The position numbers were made by a program, and so were the translations under genes. DNA of 11,206 bases from Mycoplasmatota bacterium (GTDB lineage: Bacteria; Bacillota_I; Bacilli_A; Izemoplasmatales; Izemoplasmataceae), in NCBI GenBank assembly GCA_022712785.1, contig JAFLJX010000128.1:1-11206 (forward strand). Direction: 5' to 3'. Within the stretch, counting starts at the first letter, position 1; each line of letters starts with the position of its first letter. Of this stretch, positions 6,322-11,206 are shown piece by piece. The notes beneath the pieces were generated by a model that had not been told where the DNA came from, made no database searches, and was given only the letters and a program-made list of their open reading frames with translations.

Positions 6322-7599
6322 CTAAACACCCTTTCTTTTACTTGTAATGTTGGCAGTTATTACACCATCATTAACTTGGATATCAATATTTTCATTTACT
6401 TCTACTTGTTCTATACTTTTTAAAACTTTACCTTCTTTTTTAACTACACTATATCCTTTTTTCATAATGCTTAATGGATTTAACAATTCTAACTTATTAA
6501 TTTCTAAGTTGTAAATACCACTCTTATTATTTAAAATTCTTAAATAGTAGTCGTTCAATCTTTTAGTAGTTTTTATTAGGTCTTCCTGACTTTGTTTTAA
6601 ACGATTAATTGGATTCAATAATTCTAATTTTTCACTTAGATGATCTAACCTTCTTGATTTAGTTTCAGTCATCCTGAGAGGATCTCTAAAAATTATTGAA
6701 CTTTCTACTCTTTTTAATTGATCAATTTTAGAATTCATTAATCTTGATAGACTTAATCTATTTTGATTATTCAATCTATCTAAATAGTTGAATAAATCAA
6801 GCTGATCAGGGACTGCGAGTTCAGCGCCCCCTGAAGGTGTCGGAGCTCTTAGGTCAGCAACGTGGTCACTAATTGTGGTATCTGTTTCATGACCAACACT
6901 ACTGATAATTGGAATCTTTGAATCGTATATTGCGTGAGCTACATCTTCTTCATTAAATGGCCATAAATCTTCAATACTTCCTCCACCACGTCCCAAAATT
7001 ATAACATCACAAAGTAAATCACTATTAACTTTTTTAAGTTGTTTAACTATATCATCTTTTGCGTATTCTCCTTGTACAAGAGTTGGGTAAACTATAATAC
7101 TTGATAAAGGAAATCTTCTATTTATAATGTTTATTACATCTTGAACCGCTGCGCCTGTAGGACTTGTTAAAACGGCAATAGTTTTTGGAAATCTCGGTAT
7201 TTTTATTTTATGTGAAGCATCAAATAATCCTTCACTTGATAATTTCTTTTTAAGTTGTTCATAGGCTAAATACAAATTTCCAAGACCATCTTCACTCATC
7301 TTGTTTACATATATTTGGTAGTTGCCACTTGCTTCATACACAGAAATATATCCTTCAACTAGGATACTCATACCGTCAACCGGAGTAAATTTAACTCTGT
7401 TAGAACTAGAAGCAAACATTATTGCACTAATTTGTGCCTTATCATCTTTTAGAGTGAAATAGAAATGACCTCGACTATGTCTTTTGAAATTTGAAATTTC
7501 ACCTTTTAAAAGCACATTTTTTAAATGTGCGTCATTATCAAACTTATATTTTATGTATTTAGTTAAAGCGGTAACGCTTAAATATTGCTTCTCTTCCAA
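6322..7599 (-). CDS. xseA: Exodeoxyribonuclease VII large subunit
   Basis: Catalytic subunit of exonuclease VII. The 425 residues comprise an N-terminal OB-fold for single-stranded DNA (about 5-105, with GEISNFKRHSRGHFYF), the catalytic domain (about 130-310) with SPTGAAVQDV, GRGGGSIEDLW (203-213) and GHETD (236-240), then a coiled-coil arm and a short C-terminal domain that meets XseB. The start codon is TTG (7597-7599), supported by AAGGGG six bases upstream and by the N-terminus, which aligns with XseA proteins in memory (SVTALTKYIKYKF). The ribosome binding site directly follows the nusB stop ten bases upstream, suggesting coupling. Confidence 0.95.
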   Translation of the reverse strand: MEEKQYLSVTALTKYIKYKFDNDAHLKNVLLKGEISNFKRHSRGHFYFTLKDDKAQISAIMFASSSNRVKFTPVDGMSILVEGYISVYEASGNYQIYVNKMSEDGLGNLYLAYEQLKKKLSSEGLFDASHKIKIPRFPKTIAVLTSPTGAAVQDVINIINRRFPLSSIIVYPTLVQGEYAKDDIVKQLKKVNSDLLCDVIILGRGGGSIEDLWPFNEEDVAHAIYDSKIPIISSVGHETDTTISDHVADLRAPTPSGGAELAVPDQLDLFNYLDRLNNQNRLSLSRLMNSKIDQLKRVESSIIFRDPLRMTETKSRRLDHLSEKLELLNPINRLKQSQEDLIKTTKRLNDYYLRILNNKSGIYNLEINKLELLNPLSIMKKGYSVVKKEGKVLKSIEQVEVNENIDIQVNDGVITANITSKRKGV

Positions 7600-7609
7600 T
7601 TTAATCCCC

Positions 7610-8002
7610 TTATTTCTTTAAAAAGACTTTTATATTATCTAAAACTTTATTAGTACAACCTACCATTTTACCATCACCTTCATCGCTGTACTTGCGAGTT
7701 AAGTTTAAAGCTTCATTAATTACTATCTCAAATGGAGTTTTTGTATAGTAAAGCTCATAAACAGCGAATCTAATAATAGCTCTATCTACATATGATAGGC
7801 GATTTATCTTCCAGTTTACTAAATTATTAACCATTATTTGGTCAATCTTCATAATGTGTTCTAAAACACCATTCACTGAGTTGTTGATATACATATTTGT
7901 ATGTACAAAAGCTTCAGTATCATTGTTTATGTCAAATTCAAATAATTTTTTTATAATTTCTTCTCGTTGTTCTTTTCTTGTTATTTCTTTATTTTCAGTC
8001 AT
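7610..8002 (-). CDS. nusB: Transcription antitermination factor NusB
   Basis: NusB binds boxA RNA together with S10 (NusE) to allow complete transcription of rRNA operons. The 130-residue all-helical protein has the expected pattern: an N-terminal R-x2-R-x10-F helix, WKINRLSYVDRAIIRFAVYE in the middle, and TPFEIVINEALNLTRKYSDE near the end. The closing motif reads CTNKVLDNI, where many relatives have FVNGVLDKI. The ATG has GAGGT six bases upstream. It is first in the operon with xseA, and the strong hairpin at 8060-8083 isolates it from the carbohydrate genes, so a promoter must lie in 8003-8059. That stretch is nearly all A and T, with several TATAAT-like boxes; I cannot choose one. Confidence 0.93.
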   Translation of the reverse strand: MTENKEITRKEQREEIIKKLFEFDINNDTEAFVHTNMYINNSVNGVLEHIMKIDQIMVNNLVNWKINRLSYVDRAIIRFAVYELYYTKTPFEIVINEALNLTRKYSDEGDGKMVGCTNKVLDNIKVFLKK

Positions 8003-8056
8003 ATTTTTACCTCGTCATATTATATATATTAAAATATAACATATTATATAGTAAAT

Positions 8057-8083
8057 AAAAAGCAAAATCCATTGATTTTGCTT
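8057..8083 (-). terminator. Intrinsic terminator after the esterase gene
   Basis: AAGCAAAATC and GATTTTGCTT form a perfect 10-bp stem around a 4-base loop (8060-8083). On the minus strand it continues in TTTATTT. It lies 35 bases after the hydrolase stop and closes the glucosidase-hydrolase unit before nusB. Confidence 0.8.
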
Positions 8084-8118
8084 GATATATTTATCTATTT
8101 TGTTAACTATTTTTGTAA

Positions 8119-8892
8119 TTATTCATTGAATAAAAATTTTATTATTTTAGGGAATCTAATTTCCCATGCAGCTTCGTTATGAGTTGCGTCTTTAATTACT
8201 CTAAATTTCAATTTATCAGGTTCTATTTTTTCACTCAAAAGTTCAAAAATTGATTGATTTGAAACAATGTACTTTTCATTGTATAAATCATCATCAGATT
8301 CTTTTGTACCTATATCCATATAAAACTTTTTACACGTTGTCAATGATGAGTTTCTAATTAGATTTTCTAATTCATTTTGAACTGGATAATATGCATTAGA
8401 AACACAACCAAATCTTGTGAAGAATTTAGAATATTTCAAGGCTGCGTAAGTCGAGGATACTCCCCCGTAACTTGACCCCATAATCCCAGTGTTTTTTGCG
8501 CTTTTTAATGTTCTAAATCTTTTATCAATAAATGGTTTAATAGATTGCGTTATAAATGCATAGTAATTATCAGAATTACCACCCTGAAGCTTTTTATCAT
8601 GATAATCTTTAAATCTAAAAGGAACTAATTCTTCGGTTCTTGTATCAGTTGAATCTATTCCAACAATTACAATCTCGGGCAAATTTGGATTGTCTTCATA
8701 TGTTTCCATTATCCCCCAACTTTTCCCATAGTAAGCTAAATTATTGTCGAATAAATTTTGTCCATCATGCATATATAATACAGGATAAAATTTACCAGTT
8801 TTTCTATAGCTTTTCGGAAGAAAGACTGATACCCTAACTTCTCTATTTAATTGTTTTGACTTTATAATGAACACTTTATATTCTTTGATAAT
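8119..8892 (-). CDS. Esterase-D-like alpha/beta hydrolase
   Basis: A predicted cytoplasmic serine hydrolase of the esterase (PF00756-like) group, related to esterase D and enterochelin esterase. Visible parts are FYPVLYMHDGQNLFD, the nucleophile elbow GSSYG (S135 counting from the GTG at 8874), FYMDIGTKE with a likely acidic triad member, and THNEAAW with the catalytic histidine (H232). The substrate is unknown; the neighbouring glucosidase suggests an acylated sugar. The start is odd. The first conventional codon, GTG at 8872-8874, lies about 20 bases beyond the only good ribosome binding site (AAAGGAGGG, 8897-8905). The frame is open upstream to ATT (8890-8892) and ATC (8887-8889), correctly spaced from that site, and the added residues IIKEYK fit the family's N-terminus. 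The site overlaps the glucosidase stop, so translation is probably coupled. Confidence 0.85.
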   Translation of the reverse strand: MIKEYKVFIIKSKQLNREVRVSVFLPKSYRKTGKFYPVLYMHDGQNLFDNNLAYYGKSWGIMETYEDNPNLPEIVIVGIDSTDTRTEELVPFRFKDYHDKKLQGGNSDNYYAFITQSIKPFIDKRFRTLKSAKNTGIMGSSYGGVSSTYAALKYSKFFTRFGCVSNAYYPVQNELENLIRNSSLTTCKKFYMDIGTKESDDDLYNEKYIVSNQSIFELLSEKIEPDKLKFRVIKDATHNEAAWEIRFPKIIKFLFNE

Positions 8893-8903
8893 AAAACCCT
8901 CCT

Positions 8904-10586
8904 TTATTTATCTAATTTATAGACTAATGCTTCATAAGGTTTTAACTCAATATAATTTGTTAATTCTCTTATATTGTAATTGTAATAGATGTTTTTATAG
9001 TTTTCAATGTTTATATCTAAACTTAACGCAATCTTAACATTTCTAAAATTAGCCACTACTAAGAACTTAGATTTATCCGTTTCATTAATATAAGTATATG
9101 AATCTTCATTATCAATATCTATAAAAGTAATATCTCCATTATTGATAGATTCTTCTTTTCTCAATTTAAATATTGATTTATACGTATTGAATAAAGATTT
9201 CGGATCATTCTTTTGTTTTTCCAGATTAATCTCTTTATAATTTTTAACAGTATTCATCCATGGAGTTACTTGGCTAAATCCACCATTTACACTAGAATCC
9301 CATTGAAATGGACTTCTTGCGTTATCACGTGATCTATCTCTTAAAGCTTGCATTGCTACTTCGTGAGTTGCTCCCTGGTTCATAAAGTTTTTATATTCAG
9401 TAAAAACTTCAACATCTCTAAAGTCATTTAATTCTTTGTAATCGACATTTGTCATCCCAATTTCTTCACCTTGATAAACAATTGGTGTTCCAGGCATGAA
9501 ATATAACGTGTAAGCAAGCATTTTACCAGATTCGTTATAATACTCAGAATCATTCCCATAATGCGAGAGAATACGAGGTTGGTCGTGATTATGCCAATAT
9601 ATTATGTTCCATCCTTCACCTTTTAACATTTTAAACCATTTATCAAAACTATACTTTATGTGTTTTACATCAATTTTACCTTTTGCCCATTTGCCTGGAG
9701 TGATTTTGTTATCCCAATCCCCATCAGCCCAACAATGTCCAAAATGAATCAACATATCGAATTCTTCGTTATTAAATCCACAATATTTAATTGCTTCTTC
9801 TTGTGATGCACCACCCGATTCACCCATAGTGAATACATCATTTGGAATAAATACTTCTTTACCCATTTCTTCTAGGTATTCATGATGTTTAGGAATACTT
9901 GAAAAGTTTTCATATCCAGGATGTCCCTCAGGAAAATCCCAGTTCTTTTCAATATGGTTTGATGCATCAACTCTAAATCCGTCAACTCCTAAATCAATCC
10001 ACCATTTAGTCATTTTTTTAAGATCAGCTTTCATATCTTCGTTACGCCAATTCAAGTCAGGCATCTTTTTACTAAAAATATGAAGATAGTATTCATTTGT
10101 TGGTTCATTGTATTCCCACACAGGACCACCAAACCAAGAACGCCACTGTGTTGGCATTATTCTATCACCTTGTTCGTTATATTTAGGTGGTTGCCATATA
10201 TAATAATCATGATATTTTTCATGTTCTTTATGATTTGGGTCTTTTGCGGCTACAAACCAATCCATCTCATCAGATGTATGATTTAAAACCAAATCAAATA
10301 TAATTTTAATATTAAGTTTATGAGCTTTTTCAATTAACTCTTTAACGTCTTCAATAGTCCCATAATCTTTACTTACTTTATAAAAATCAGATATATCATA
10401 TCCATTATCATCCATAGGTGATTCATAATGTGGCGATATCCATACAGCGTTTACTCCTAAATCACTTAGGTAGTCAAGCTTACTAATAACACCTTGAAAG
10501 TCCCCAATACCGTCATTATTTGAGTCTTTAAAACTCCTTAAATACAATTGATAAATTATTGCGTCTTGCCACCATTTTCTAATCAT
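8904..10586 (-). CDS. GH13 alpha-glucosidase (oligo-1,6-glucosidase family)
   Basis: A cytoplasmic glycoside hydrolase that releases glucose from the non-reducing end of short maltodextrins. The 560 residues match the GH13 subfamily of alpha-glucosidase, oligo-1,6-glucosidase and trehalose-6-phosphate hydrolase. The N-terminal WWQDAIIYQLYLRSF is followed by a calcium loop DSNNDGIGD (21-29) and the conserved regions: DLVLNH (98-103), GFRVDAS with nucleophile D207, GES with acid/base E256, and HNHDQPR with D335. Then come QGEEIGM and a C-terminal beta domain. The residue after the nucleophile is alanine (A208). In this subfamily valine there goes with alpha-1,6 activity and alanine or threonine with alpha-1,4, so maltose-type substrates are likelier. 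The ATG has AAAGGAGA seven bases upstream. The gene precedes the esterase in one unit. Confidence 0.93.
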   Translation of the reverse strand: MIRKWWQDAIIYQLYLRSFKDSNNDGIGDFQGVISKLDYLSDLGVNAVWISPHYESPMDDNGYDISDFYKVSKDYGTIEDVKELIEKAHKLNIKIIFDLVLNHTSDEMDWFVAAKDPNHKEHEKYHDYYIWQPPKYNEQGDRIMPTQWRSWFGGPVWEYNEPTNEYYLHIFSKKMPDLNWRNEDMKADLKKMTKWWIDLGVDGFRVDASNHIEKNWDFPEGHPGYENFSSIPKHHEYLEEMGKEVFIPNDVFTMGESGGASQEEAIKYCGFNNEEFDMLIHFGHCWADGDWDNKITPGKWAKGKIDVKHIKYSFDKWFKMLKGEGWNIIYWHNHDQPRILSHYGNDSEYYNESGKMLAYTLYFMPGTPIVYQGEEIGMTNVDYKELNDFRDVEVFTEYKNFMNQGATHEVAMQALRDRSRDNARSPFQWDSSVNGGFSQVTPWMNTVKNYKEINLEKQKNDPKSLFNTYKSIFKLRKEESINNGDITFIDIDNEDSYTYINETDKSKFLVVANFRNVKIALSLDINIENYKNIYYNYNIRELTNYIELKPYEALVYKLDK

Positions 10587-10771
10587 AGTTAAATCTCCTT
10601 TAAGTAAATTGAATAATGATAGTACTAATATTTTTATTATAAAATTATTATACTATACATTATTATATATTGCTTTAATAACATTAAAAATGAAACCGCT
10701 ACCACAATAATTATATATTGACATGTGATATACTAAAAACATAAAAATATTTGACACTAGAGGTGAATTAA
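10587..10771. promoter_or_regulatory. Divergent control region between glucosidase and neopullulanase genes
   Basis: This 185-base stretch is extremely AT-rich and must hold promoters for both directions. On the plus strand TTGACA (10718-10723) and an extended -10 TGATATACT (10726-10734) are visible, but they are too close to pair with each other. TTGACA could pair with TAAAAA at 10742-10747; the extended -10 could act alone. For the minus strand several TATAAT-like boxes at about 10625-10665 are possible. The operator at 10691-10704 lies between them, placed to control both genes. Confidence 0.5.
10691..10704 (+). promoter_or_regulatory. cre-like / LacI-family operator
   Basis: TGAAACCGCTACCA matches the Firmicutes CcpA cre consensus TGWAANCGNTNWCA at 13 of 14 positions (C instead of W at position 12). 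It is the only GC-containing island in this intergenic region. CcpA gives glucose repression; a MalR-like LacI-family regulator would use a similar site. Either fits maltodextrin genes. Confidence 0.6.
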
Positions 10772-11206
10772 ATGGTAGATTTTACAATATATCATGAAGC
10801 AAAGAGTAAATATGCATACATCTATGATAAAGATACTGTACATTTAAGACTTTTTACTAGTAAAGACAAAATTAATTCAATTCAAGTTCTATATGGAGAT
10901 CCTTTTAACTATTCTCACAATAAGAATAATAATGATAAATGGGAATGGGTAAATGAGGGTGATGAATCTACTCTGATGAAAAAAGAATATGAATTAGAAA
11001 ACAATGACTATTACTTCATTTCATTAAAACCTAAGTATAAAAGAATGAAGTATGCCTTTATTGTTAATAATAGATACTTATATGGAAGTAGAGAAATAAT
11101 TGATTTAAAAGAATGTCCAGATCAATGATATAACCTTTTTAATTTCTTTAATTATCCTTTTTTAAATCAAGAAGATATATTTAGTGCACCTTCGTGGATT
11201 GAAGAT
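10772..11206 (+). CDS. Neopullulanase/cyclomaltodextrinase-like GH13, N-terminal part, interrupted by in-frame TGA
   Basis: The frame starts at an ATG with AGAGGTG six bases upstream. The first 118 residues are an immunoglobulin-like CBM34 domain as found at the N-terminus of neopullulanase and cyclomaltodextrinase: YHEAKSKYAYIYDKDTVHLR, YGDPFNY, then YYFISLKPKYKRMKYAFIV. These enzymes open or shorten cyclodextrins, pullulan and maltodextrins, supplying sugars for the adjacent glucosidase. A TGA stands at 11126-11128. Beyond it the same frame stays open to the window end for 26 codons and reads YNLFNFFNYPFLNQEDIF and APSWIED, the family's link into the catalytic domain. The coding sequence is therefore continuous apart from one nonsense codon. 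Other tryptophans in the gene are TGG. It may be a recent pseudogene, a sequencing error or a read-through codon; the rest lies outside the window. Confidence 0.75.

Noticed and set aside
10772..11206. Organism-wide UGA=tryptophan code
   Set aside because: All recognised genes, including this one, use TGG for tryptophan and none of the others has an internal TGA; one gene ends in TGA.

Overview
The window is very AT-rich, with genes packed on the minus strand, AGGAGG-type ribosome binding sites and all three standard stop codons in use. It carries a compact version of the Firmicutes nusB-xseA-xseB-dxs-recN cluster. Together this points to a low-GC Firmicutes/Tenericutes organism, perhaps near Acholeplasmatales, Izemoplasmatales or Haloplasma. 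That placement is inference. Genes read tryptophan as TGG, which argues against the Mycoplasma code.

Right part (8119-11206): a starch and maltodextrin region. A GH13 alpha-glucosidase and an esterase-D-like hydrolase form a minus-strand pair ending at a clear terminator (8060-8083). A plus-strand neopullulanase or cyclomaltodextrinase gene diverges from them across an AT-rich intergenic region that holds a near-perfect cre/LacI-type operator (10691-10704). The neopullulanase frame is interrupted by a TGA, after which recognisable homologous sequence continues in the same frame to the window edge.

Middle part (2540-8002): nusB, xseA, xseB, dxs and recN are read as one tight operon (antitermination, exonuclease VII, isoprenoid precursor synthesis, DNA repair). 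folD, ispA, tlyA and argR, often found in this cluster, are absent.

Left part (1-2540): downstream of recN lies an accessory array. Three small minus-strand genes (a membrane-anchored unknown, an Abi_2/HEPN abortive-infection-like protein, and a zinc-ribbon membrane protein) and the start of a fourth are each separated by a copy of one composite repeat. In the direction of transcription each repeat has two parts. The first derives from the 3' half of a tRNA-Trp(CCA): the anticodon arm in all four copies, and the T arm, acceptor strand and CCA-like end in the two long copies. The second is a promoter, TTTACT-N16/17-TGR-TAAAAT (TACAAT in the copy next to recN). In one copy, and more weakly in a second, the -35 hexamer sits in the loop of an intrinsic-terminator-like hairpin. 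The layout is one promoter, one gene and one tRNA-like 3' end per unit, repeated in tandem. It resembles a gene-cassette array built on tRNA-Trp fragments and is the most unusual thing in the window. No recombinase is visible here.
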